A DNA stretch of 6,509 bases from CAZRHH01 sp964599885 (lineage in GTDB: Bacteria > Chloroflexota > Dehalococcoidia > DSTF01 > JACRBR01). The translations under genes were made by a program, and so were the position numbers. This document shows, one piece after another, positions 1-4,929 of this stretch. How positions within the stretch are numbered: the first letter of the stretch is position 1; each line of letters begins with the position of its first letter. The stretch is from assembly GCA_964599885.1 (NCBI GenBank), contig CAZRHH010000124.1, forward strand, positions 1-6,509, given 5' to 3'. The notes beneath the pieces are model-generated. The model searched no databases, was not told the DNA's origin, and saw only the letters and a program-made list of their open reading frames with translations.

Positions 1-464
1 TGCCGGAGCGCGCGGACGAGATGGCACGGCTCGCGGCAAACGCGCTCGCGTCGCCCGTGATCGCGCGCGCAGTCGCATCACCCCACATGCTGCTCGAAGC
101 GCCGTTCACGGCGGCGCTGCCGATCGATGTTGCGGCGAACGCCGGTCTCAGCGAAGGGCTTGCCGAGGGCCGCATCGACCTGCTGTTCGAGGAGGACGGC
201 GGGATCGTGATCGTCGACTTCAAGACGGACGTTGCGAACGCGGATGAGCTAGCCGAGCACACGGACCACTACCGCACCCAGGCACTCGTCTACGCCTGGG
301 CCGCGCACGCCGCAACGGGCATGCCCGTCCGCGAAGTGATCTTCCTGTACGCGCGCTTCACCGGCACCGAGGCGGAGCAACGCTTCGTAGTCGATGCCGC
401 CTTCATGGCCGAAGCCGAAGCGCTGATGCTGCGCGCACCAGACGCTGTGGCTGCGGCGCTTTAG
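1..464 (+). CDS. AddA/RecB-like helicase-nuclease, C-terminal nuclease domain (5' truncated)
   Basis: Only the last 153 codons are present. The frame is open to the left edge (first full codon at base 3), so the ATG at 21 is internal. The residues are those of the PD-(D/E)XK nuclease domain that closes AddA and RecB-type UvrD-family helicases: GRIDLLF with the metal-binding Asp at bases 177-179, then IVIVDFKTD with the D-x-K catalytic pair, then YRTQALVYAW carrying the RecB-family QxxxY motif. In such enzymes the domain cuts DNA ends during double-strand break repair and degradation of foreign DNA. The helicase part and any addB partner lie outside the window. The TAG stop and the last few codons (AVAAAL) fall inside a palindromic repeat, so the true C-terminus may have been altered by repeat insertion. 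The nuclease assignment is firm; AddA rather than another RecB-like fusion is an inference from the fit of the motif block. Confidence 0.82.
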   Translation, partial: PERADEMARLAANALASPVIARAVASPHMLLEAPFTAALPIDVAANAGLSEGLAEGRIDLLFEEDGGIVIVDFKTDVANADELAEHTDHYRTQALVYAWAAHAATGMPVREVIFLYARFTGTEAEQRFVVDAAFMAEAEALMLRAPDAVAAAL

Positions 465-470
465 CCGCAC
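446..470. repeat. palindromic repeat copy 1, overlapping the addA-like stop codon
   Basis: TGCGGC at 452-457 pairs with GCCGCA at 464-469 around the loop GCTTTA. The TAG stop (462-464) of the upstream nuclease gene begins at the end of this loop. The sequence resembles copy 2 at 510-536, both reading TGT(A/G)GC followed by a GCGG..GCTTTAGC..CGC palindrome. It may also act as a transcription terminator, although no T-tract follows. Confidence 0.55.
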
Positions 471-509
471 GACAGTCACCGCGCCCGCGTACAAGCCCAC
501 GCCAGCCGA

Positions 510-536
510 TGTAGCCGCGGAGCTTTAGCTCCGCCC
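510..536. repeat. palindromic repeat copy 2 (best-preserved copy)
   Basis: GCGGAGCTTTAGCTCCGC at 517-534 is a perfect 8-bp stem with a two-base loop (TT), preceded by TGTAGCC and followed by CC. It lies in the gap between two convergent genes. It is the clearest of three related copies within 200 bp and has the look of a REP-like small palindromic repeat. It carries TAG on the top strand and TAA (in CTAAAG) on the bottom strand. Confidence 0.65.
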
Positions 537-558
537 ACACCCTTCGGCCACCACCGCG

Positions 559-585
559 GTAGGGGCGCACCTACGTGTGCACCCC
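559..585. repeat. second palindromic repeat type (GTAGGGGCGCAC..CACCCC)
   Basis: GGGG (562-565) pairs with CCCC (582-585), and CGCAC (566-570) pairs with GTGTG (575-579), including one G-T pair. The loop is CTAC, and a two-base bulge (CA) sits on the right arm. The leading GTAGGGGCG is typical of a dispersed palindrome style I know from Chloroflexota and some cyanobacterial genomes. It is unrelated in sequence to the GCTTTAGC repeats on either side of it. Confidence 0.5.
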
Positions 586-621
586 GGCATCGCGCACCCA
601 CGCAACCATTCGCGCCATCGC

Positions 622-649
622 TGTAGCGGAGGAGCGTTAACTCCGTCCC
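622..649. repeat. palindromic repeat copy 3 (diverged), overlapping the HAD gene stop
   Basis: It begins TGTAGCGGAG like copy 2 and ends AACTCCGTCCC. CGGAG (627-631) pairs with CTCCG (641-645) across a 9-base loop. Read on the bottom strand, the loop contains the TAA stop (639-637) of the HAD phosphatase gene. It is more diverged than copies 1 and 2, and its membership of the same family rests on the shared TGTAGC start and the ..TTA(A/G)CTCCG.. right arm. Confidence 0.45.
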
Positions 650-1221
650 TCGCCGTCCCCGGGTGCCAACCCGATCGCTTCGCGGAACTCATCGAGCGTC
701 CGCACAATCGTCAGCGCGGACGGGGCGTCGTCCGGCAGCGCGGCGCCATCGTGCGCCAGCAGGTACACGCGTGGCACGCCGTTCCGCGCGAGATGAAACG
801 CGGTGCGCGGATCGTCGTCGATGTGGGCGTCGATGTTCAGCATCCGCGCGATCGCCAGCTTGTGCTGCGCTGGCCGCAGCCCGCTCGGCGCGAGTCGCAC
901 TCCCGCGACGCGATCTGTCAGTTTGTGACGCCGCAGCCAGCGCTGCAGCAGCGACTCTCCCGCAGCGCTGCGCCCCGTCACGATGTAGAGCGTGTGATCT
1001 TCGGCGAGCGCGTGCAGCGTCTCGGCCGCATCCGGAGCGATGCGGCGCCATCCGAAGCGCAGATACTCGACGCCGAGTCGCGGCAGGCTGCGGCGCGGGG
1101 GCGCATCGTACAACGCTTCGTACCCGTCCGGGAGCTCGGCGACGGGCGATGGTGCGTGCGTGGCCATGCGGCCGAACGGTGTCACGCAGAGTACGCCGTC
1201 GAAGTCGAACGAGATGCGCAT
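637..1221 (-). CDS. HAD-superfamily phosphatase / 5'-nucleotidase-like protein
   Basis: A 194-aa protein with the full set of HAD motifs: motif I FDFDGVL (nucleophile D6 and acid D8), motif II TGR (T82), motif III K121 in HKLAIARML and motif IV IDDDPRTA (D135, D136). Together they describe an Mg-dependent phosphohydrolase that works through an aspartyl-phosphate. The short length and the insert between motifs I and II fit a small capped enzyme of the 5'(3')-nucleotidase type, but the substrate cannot be read from the sequence. The ATG overlaps the ssuE stop by one base (TGATG on the bottom strand), and no Shine-Dalgarno precedes it. Translation therefore probably depends on ribosomes finishing ssuE, making this the third gene of the ssuD-ssuE operon. 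A role in flavin nucleotide or organosulfur metabolism would be a guess from position only. The last codons and the stop are contributed by a palindromic repeat. Confidence 0.85.
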   Translation of the reverse strand: MRISFDFDGVLCVTPFGRMATHAPSPVAELPDGYEALYDAPPRRSLPRLGVEYLRFGWRRIAPDAAETLHALAEDHTLYIVTGRSAAGESLLQRWLRRHKLTDRVAGVRLAPSGLRPAQHKLAIARMLNIDAHIDDDPRTAFHLARNGVPRVYLLAHDGAALPDDAPSALTIVRTLDEFREAIGLAPGDGEGRS

Positions 1222-1763
1222 CAGTTGTGTGGCGGCACAGCTTGCTGTGCCGATGCGTTTGCCATCGCGCCGGCGCGCTTCGCGACGTCGTCGACGCGCG
1301 CACGCAGCTTGTCGTTCGGCGCGCCTTCGATGAACTGCTCATCCGTCGCGTAGACGCCGTCGATCGGCACGCCTTCGAGGCTGGCGAACAGCGGCTTCAG
1401 CCCGTACTCGATCGCGAGGAAGTGGGCGGGCGATCCGCCGGTCTGAACTGGCACGCAGATCTTCGCGCGCAGATGGCCGGGCGGCATCAGATCGAAGAAC
1501 GCCTTCAGCACGCCCGTATACAACGCCCGGTACGTCGGCGTCGCGGCGACGACGATCGCCGCGTTCGCGATCGTCTCGTTCGCGCGGTCGATCTCCGGCG
1601 ATGATTCACGGGCGAGCAGCGCTTCGGCAGGCAGCGTCGCCACGTCGATCATCGTCGTCTTGCAGCCGTCGCGTTCGAGCGCCGCGAGCATGGCTTCGGC
1701 GAGCGTCTTCGATTTCGACGGCGCGCGCGGGCTTCCCGAGATCGCGACGGCGCGCAGTGCCAT
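1221..1763 (-). CDS. ssuE: NAD(P)H-dependent FMN reductase SsuE
   Basis: A 180-aa flavodoxin-fold flavin reductase. The phosphate-binding loop is ISGSPRAPSKS (8-18), and the family block ATPTYRALYTGVLKAFFDLMP (74-94) follows. EYGLKP places a Tyr at 120, where E. coli SsuE has the pi-helix Tyr118 linked to loose FMN binding and transfer of reduced flavin to a partner. This supports a true two-component reductase rather than a general FMN reductase. It reduces FMN with NAD(P)H in the cytoplasm and feeds FMNH2 to the monooxygenase encoded just upstream. Its ATG directly follows the ssuD TAA with no spacer (TAAATG), and only weak GGCGGG purines precede it, so translational coupling is likely. The downstream HAD gene overlaps its stop. 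Length is normal for the family, although the C-terminal tail (AQQAVPPHN) looks poorly constrained. Confidence 0.93.
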   Translation of the reverse strand: MALRAVAISGSPRAPSKSKTLAEAMLAALERDGCKTTMIDVATLPAEALLARESSPEIDRANETIANAAIVVAATPTYRALYTGVLKAFFDLMPPGHLRAKICVPVQTGGSPAHFLAIEYGLKPLFASLEGVPIDGVYATDEQFIEGAPNDKLRARVDDVAKRAGAMANASAQQAVPPHN

Positions 1764-2858
1764 TTAGCGGCCCGCCGCGACCAATTCGGGCGGCGCCGAT
1801 GGCACCGTCGCGTCGCCCGCGAAGTGCGGCATCACGTACTTGCCGAAGCGCTGCGCCTCTTCGAGATGCGGGTAGCCGGAGAGAATGAACGTGTCGATGC
1901 CCTCGGCGATGTACTCGCGGAAGCGCGCGGCGACGCTCTCGCCAGAACCGACGAGCGCGGTGCCGACGCCCAGACGCGCGCGCCCGATGCCGGCCCAGAG
2001 GTGCGGCGTCAGCCACTCGTCCTGCTGCGCCTGCAGTTCGCGCTGGCGCTTCTCGCCTTCCGAGTCGGAGCCGCTCATGTGCTTCGACATCATGTCCTGG
2101 AACTTTTGCGGGATATCGGCGACCAGCGCCCCGGCCGCCGCGCGCGCTTCGTCATCCGTCTCGCGCACGACGACGTTGATGCGCATGCCGAAGCGCAGCG
2201 TGCGGCCGATCGCCGCCGCGCGCGCGCGCATGTCCGCAATCCGTTCGCGGATCATCTCGATCGTCTCGCCCCACAATAGATACACATCCGCCTCTTCGGC
2301 GCCCACGACTTTCGCGGCGTCCGACGCGCCACCGAAGTAGAACGGCGGGCACGGCTTCTGGTACGGCTTCGGATGCACGTTGGCGTCCTCGACCTTGTAG
2401 TAGCGGCCTTCGTGGCTCCAGCCCTTCTCGAGCGTCCACGCCTTGCGCACGACCTGCATGAACTCCTGCGTGCGCACGTAGCGGTCGTCGTGTTCGGTGA
2501 AGTCGCCGTCGGCCGCCAACTCCGCCGGAAAGCCACCCGTGACGACGTTGATCAGCACGCGCCCGCGAGTCAGTTGGTCCAGCGTATTCGACATCTTCGC
2601 GGCAACCGTGGGGGCGATGAACCCCGGCCGCATGGCGACGAGAAACTTCAGCTTATCCGTGCGTGCGGCGACGACGGACGACGCAAGCCACGCGTCCTGG
2701 CACGTCGTCCCGACGGGGACGAGCGCGAAGACGAAGCCCGCGTCCTCGGCCGCCTTCGCGACGGTCGTCAGGTAGTCGGGCGTCGCGCGCCGCGTCGGCG
2801 GCCCGATTTTCTCGGTGTCGCCCATAGTCGGAAGAAACCAGCCGAAGTCGATGGTCAT
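1764..2858 (-). CDS. ssuD: FMNH2-dependent alkanesulfonate monooxygenase SsuD
   Basis: A 364-aa member of the bacterial luciferase-like TIM-barrel family. It oxidises alkanesulfonates with FMNH2 and O2 to an aldehyde and sulfite, for use as sulfur source. Alignment from memory with E. coli SsuD puts C53 (TTCQDAW) at Cys54, R226 at Arg226, R295 (GIGRAR) at Arg297, and Y329/H331 (SGYPHLEE) at Tyr331/His333. Position 228, His in E. coli, is Asn here (FGMRINVVVRET). The block TALVGSGESVAARFREY and the C-terminal SGYPHLEEAQRFGKYVMPHF are strongly SsuD-like. The frame stays open to 3191, but I chose the ATG at 2858: MTIDFGWFLPTMGD is the normal N-terminus and GGAG lies 7 bases upstream. This is the first gene of the operon with ssuE and the HAD gene. 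No ssuABC transporter genes are visible. Methanesulfonate (MsuD-like) or another sulfonate could be the real substrate. Confidence 0.92.
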   Translation of the reverse strand: MTIDFGWFLPTMGDTEKIGPPTRRATPDYLTTVAKAAEDAGFVFALVPVGTTCQDAWLASSVVAARTDKLKFLVAMRPGFIAPTVAAKMSNTLDQLTRGRVLINVVTGGFPAELAADGDFTEHDDRYVRTQEFMQVVRKAWTLEKGWSHEGRYYKVEDANVHPKPYQKPCPPFYFGGASDAAKVVGAEEADVYLLWGETIEMIRERIADMRARAAAIGRTLRFGMRINVVVRETDDEARAAAGALVADIPQKFQDMMSKHMSGSDSEGEKRQRELQAQQDEWLTPHLWAGIGRARLGVGTALVGSGESVAARFREYIAEGIDTFILSGYPHLEEAQRFGKYVMPHFAGDATVPSAPPELVAAGR

Positions 2859-2865
2859 GATGCTG

Positions 2866-2869
2866 CTCC
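2866..2869 (-). promoter_or_regulatory. Shine-Dalgarno of ssuD
   Basis: The bottom strand reads GGAG, 7 bases before the ATG at 2858. It supports this start over the longer in-frame extension upstream, whose sequence does not resemble the family. Confidence 0.6.
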
Positions 2870-2899
2870 GCTGAAGCTGTCTGCCGCGTGTGTGCCGGG

Positions 2900-2905
2900 A
2901 GTATA
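2900..2905 (-). promoter_or_regulatory. candidate -10 box of the ssuD operon
   Basis: The bottom strand reads TATACT, five of six matches to the sigma-70 consensus. It would start a transcript about 35 bases before the ssuD ATG. No convincing -35 box is seen at the right distance, so an activator may be needed or the call may be wrong. Confidence 0.3.
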
Positions 2906-3006
2906 TCGCCCGCCGCACAGTTCCACTCGCCGCCCATGTGCGTATTGCGTCAACCCCGCGCGCGATACGAAAATGCGGGAGACCAAAGAACAAAGGAGCC
3001 GAATCC

Positions 3007-3513
3007 ATGACGACGGATAGCGCACAGCAACCGACGATGACGACGCCCGAGCCGGCGAAGGAACACAAGTGGCTCCAGAAACTGGTCGGCGAATGGACCG
3101 CCGAGGGTGAGATGAACATGGGACCGGGCCAACCGGCGGAAAAGATGACCGGCACGGAGAGCGTGCGAGCGCTCGGCGGACTGTGGGTCATCGCCGAGGG
3201 CGGCGGGGGAGTGGCCGGAGGCGACGGCCATACGTCGATCCTGACGCTGGGCTACGATCCGCAGAAGAAGCGATTCGCCGGCACGTTCATCTCGTCGATG
3301 ATGACGTACATGTGGCAGTACGACGGCGAGCTGAGCGGCAACACGCTGACGCTCACGGCCGACGGCCCGAGTATGAGCGGCGATGGCAGCACATCGACGT
3401 ATAGGGACGTCATCGAGTTCAAGAGCGACGATCACCGCATCTTCAGCTCGCAGATGCAGGACGACAAGGGCAACTGGCAGCAGTTCATGACGACGCACTA
3501 CCGCAAGAAGTAA
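3007..3513 (+). CDS. DUF1579 family protein
   Basis: A 168-aa protein that I recognise as DUF1579 by its pattern: EHKWLQKLVGEWTAEGEM near the N-terminus (19-36), TGTESVRALGGLWVIAEG (48-65), LTLGYDPQKKRFAGTFISSM (79-98), and MWQYDGEL, GPSM and YRDVIEF further on, ending FMTTHYRK. The family is a beta-rich, probably barrel-shaped cytosolic domain whose function is not established. No signal peptide or membrane segment is visible. An in-frame start exists at 2890, but AAAGGAG ends 8 bases before the ATG at 3007, and the first conserved residues follow closely, so 3007 is preferred. It is divergent from the ssuD operon across 148 bp, so the two could share control elements, but nothing ties it to sulfonate use. 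Downstream it converges on a VOC remnant. Confidence 0.85.
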   Translation: MTTDSAQQPTMTTPEPAKEHKWLQKLVGEWTAEGEMNMGPGQPAEKMTGTESVRALGGLWVIAEGGGGVAGGDGHTSILTLGYDPQKKRFAGTFISSMMTYMWQYDGELSGNTLTLTADGPSMSGDGSTSTYRDVIEFKSDDHRIFSSQMQDDKGNWQQFMTTHYRKK

Positions 3514-3556
3514 CGGGCAGCAGCGGCGTCGTGCTATACGCCGATCACGTTGCCCG
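3514..3556. terminator. nested hairpin after the DUF1579 gene
   Basis: CGGGCA (3514-3519) pairs with TGCCCG (3551-3556), and inside it CGGCGT (3524-3529) pairs with ACGCCG (3538-3543). It starts immediately after the DUF1579 stop and spans the end of the VOC remnant on the other strand. No T-tract follows on either side, so termination is only a possibility. Confidence 0.25.
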
Positions 3557-3680
3557 CCGGATCACGGATCGTCGCCACCCATAGCGCGCCCTCGTCGTAC
3601 CGCGGCCGCCCGTCGCCGTCACCTTCGCCAGCGTCTCCGACTGACGAGAGGTGGATGTACGGCAAGGCCCCCGGCTCACG
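3534..3680 (-). pseudogene. remnant of a VOC (glyoxalase/bleomycin resistance/dioxygenase fold) gene
   Basis: On the bottom strand the frame ending at 3534 encodes YDEGALWVATIRDP (3558-3599) followed by AGNVIGV and a stop, the typical C-terminal strand block of PhnB-like VOC proteins. Further upstream the match continues in pieces. SETLAKVTATGG, the usual central helix, reads in a second frame (about 3605-3640). PGALPYIHLS reads again in the first frame (about 3645-3674). The protein is therefore recovered only by two frame changes, and the residues normally found between the GG and RPRYDEG are missing. The N-terminal half is absent, and the match starts exactly where the VWA gene stops (3676-3678). 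A first-frame reading of 53 aa from an ATG at 3695 is possible but would give a protein lacking half the fold. I take it as a decayed, truncated gene. A sequencing error could explain one frame change but not the missing 5' half. Confidence 0.68.
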
Positions 3681-4401
3681 CAGGTGGCGCTTCATCGGGT
3701 TCGCGGGTGAGGCGCCGTTCGATCTCGGCGTCGGAGATGTTGGGGTCGTCTGCCACGGCTTCGGCGGCGTCGGCGTAGAATTCGCTGCTCCGCATCCGCG
3801 CGCTATCGCTCCTCATCTGCACGGATGCTACGCGGCCCGTCGCCGCCATCATGTCCGCCGTCTTGTCCTTTGCGTGCGCGCGAGTGTTGCCGGCGCGGTA
3901 TCCCATGTCGCCGGCCTCGCCCCAGGCATCGATCTCGGCGCCGAAGAACGCGAACGTCCAGTTGCCGAGCGCCTCGCGTTCCTTGATCAGCGCGGCGACC
4001 TTCGCGCGCGTCCATTCTTTCGACTGGTTCTCGTATCCATCGGTGAACGTGATGACGATGTAGCGGTCGTTCGGGTCGTCGACGACGGCGCTGACGGACT
4101 GGCCGACGGCGTCGAGCAGGGCGGTGCTGCCGCGCGGCGCGTAGAGCGTTGCGTTGAGTTCGGGCACGTCGGCGAGCGGGTGCGTGAAGACGTGCTCGAT
4201 CTCGCCATCGAAGCGCACGTAGCTGACGCGACACGCGGCAACGCCGGCGCTGCGGCAGTTGGCGACGAAGCTGTTGAAGCCGCCGATCACGTCGGACTCC
4301 TGGCCGGCCATGCTGCCGGAGCGGTCGAGGATCATGATGATGTTGGTGGCGCCGGCGGTCGCGAGTGCGGCGGGGTCGATGAGGTCGAGGTGTGCGGTCA
4401 C
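3676..4401 (-). CDS. von Willebrand factor A (VWA) domain protein
   Basis: A 241-aa protein built mostly of a VWA domain with a complete metal-ion-dependent adhesion site: DRSGS (D26, S28, S30), T93 in RGSTALLDA and D121 in TFTDGYEN. The domain opens with NIIMILDRSGSMAGQESDVIGGFNSF and continues to about residue 200. The tail (EFYADAAEAVADDPNISDAEIERRL) is acidic and probably helical. No signal peptide or transmembrane helix is seen, so it should act in the cytoplasm. Such stand-alone bacterial VWA proteins usually bind partner proteins through the metal site, often an AAA ATPase or a stress or phage-related factor, but no partner is encoded here. The start is a GTG at 4401, set by a perfect AAGGAG six bases upstream. 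A VOC remnant lies directly downstream on the same strand. Specific function is unknown. Confidence 0.85.
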   Translation of the reverse strand: MTAHLDLIDPAALATAGATNIIMILDRSGSMAGQESDVIGGFNSFVANCRSAGVAACRVSYVRFDGEIEHVFTHPLADVPELNATLYAPRGSTALLDAVGQSVSAVVDDPNDRYIVITFTDGYENQSKEWTRAKVAALIKEREALGNWTFAFFGAEIDAWGEAGDMGYRAGNTRAHAKDKTADMMAATGRVASVQMRSDSARMRSSEFYADAAEAVADDPNISDAEIERRLTREPDEAPPA

Positions 4402-4407
4402 GCGGTG

Positions 4408-4413
4408 CTCCTT
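4408..4413 (-). promoter_or_regulatory. Shine-Dalgarno of the VWA gene
   Basis: The bottom strand reads AAGGAG, six bases before a GTG codon. This decides for the GTG start at 4401. No ATG in this frame lies closer to the VWA domain start. Confidence 0.7.
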
Positions 4414-4424
4414 CGGTGTGCGGT

Positions 4425-4469
4425 GGGGTGTGTGTTGGGGGAAGTGTGGGAGGTGGGGGCGACAGGGGG
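4425..4469 (+). other. G-rich tract with quadruplex potential upstream of the VWA gene
   Basis: Five G-runs lie in 45 bases on the top strand: GGGG 4425-4428, GGGGG 4437-4441, GGG 4448-4450, GGGGG 4455-4459 and GGGGG 4465-4469, separated by 4 to 8 bases. Four runs within these distances satisfy the usual G-quadruplex pattern. The top strand is the template for the VWA gene, so the leader RNA would be C-rich. The last two runs also border a small hairpin, GCGACA (4459-4464) with TGTCGC (4470-4475). Confidence 0.5.
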
Positions 4470-4875
4470 TGTCGCTTGTTGACGGGTGTTGGCGATTTTT
4501 TCCGGGCGACTGTTCGTGCGTTAACGAAACCTTATCCGCCGGCGCGAGTACGTCTGTGGCCGCCAGCGATAGCTTCTCACACTTGGCGTGCGCGCAGCGA
4601 TTTGCGGATTTAACGCGTACGCGATCGTGTTCTGAATCTGAATTACCTCAGATCCGACAGACTCCGCAGTTTCCCAGTGAGAACGCCCTAAGGTGGGTAG
4701 ATTCCGCAGAGTGAGACTGCTACATTGGCCGTTGAAAACCGAAAACACCCACGATGTTGTGGTCGTGAGTGTTCTGCGGGCAGCGGGCAAGCTACATCTT
4801 GTGTCTCGCGGCTCAAGAGTAACGCGACGGTTGAGCGGCCGTCAAGGCCTCCTTCCCTCTCGGTTTCAGACAGTT
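4470..4875. other. intergenic stretch without a credible gene
   Basis: Together with the flanking leaders this gap between the divergent VWA and GNAT genes is 528 bp. Open frames here are short and have no family resemblance or Shine-Dalgarno. The visible features are a T6 run (4496-4501), the dyad TTCGT (4513-4517)/ACGAA (4524-4528), a 6-bp hairpin ATCTGA/TCAGAT (4636-4653), the larger hairpin at 4744-4773, and a CCGCAG motif repeated at 40-bp spacing (4664 and 4704). GC content is lower than in the genes. A small RNA or an operator region is possible, but not shown. Confidence 0.4.
4744..4773 (-). terminator. hairpin with T-rich tail on the bottom strand (possible intrinsic terminator)
   Basis: AACAC-C-CACGA (4744-4754) pairs with TCGTG-A-GTGTT (4763-4773), eleven positions with one mismatch and an 8-base loop. 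Read leftward, the stem runs into TTTTCGGTTTT, which resembles an intrinsic terminator. No gene transcribed leftward lies directly upstream of it. It could insulate the VWA gene or end a short RNA that starts near the GNAT promoter. Confidence 0.33.
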
Positions 4876-4895
4876 GCGCCTATTTGTTTAGGCGC
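4876..4895. other. hairpin in the GNAT promoter region
   Basis: GCGCCTA (4876-4882) and TAGGCGC (4889-4895) form a perfect 7-bp inverted repeat with a 6-base spacer. It ends 9 bases before the candidate -10 box, so it overlaps the expected -35 area and could be an operator for a repressor or activator. Confidence 0.4.
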
Positions 4896-4904
4896 CGCGG
4901 AACT

Positions 4905-4910
4905 GATAAT
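4905..4910 (+). promoter_or_regulatory. candidate -10 box of the GNAT gene
   Basis: GATAAT matches five of six consensus positions and lies 20 bases before the ATG, implying a very short leader. A weak -35 (TTGTTT, 4884-4889) sits 15 bases upstream. The inverted repeat at 4876-4895 overlaps that position. Confidence 0.38.
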
Positions 4911-4929
4911 TGAATGAGAGGGAGCTCCA

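Noticed and set aside
577..1604. Long rightward open frames opposite the HAD and ssuE genes (577-1353 and 663-1604)
   Set aside because: They are Arg/Ala-rich antisense frames of the kind produced by GC-rich coding DNA. The bottom-strand frames carry clear HAD and SsuE motifs.
2890..3006. Upstream start of the DUF1579 gene at 2890
   Set aside because: It would add 39 residues over the promoter region. AAAGGAG stands at the right distance from the ATG at 3007.
2859..3191. N-terminal extension of ssuD from 3191
   Set aside because: The extra 111 residues do not resemble the family and overlap the DUF1579 gene on the other strand. The ATG at 2858 has a Shine-Dalgarno and the normal N-terminus.
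3550..4482. 310-aa rightward frame opposite the VWA gene
   Set aside because: Low-complexity antisense frame rich in Val, Gly, Arg and Ala. The VWA MIDAS motifs are on the bottom strand.
4459..4501. Rightward intrinsic terminator from hairpin 4459-4475 and the T6 run at 4496-4501
   Set aside because: The T-run is about 20 bases beyond the stem and no rightward gene lies upstream.
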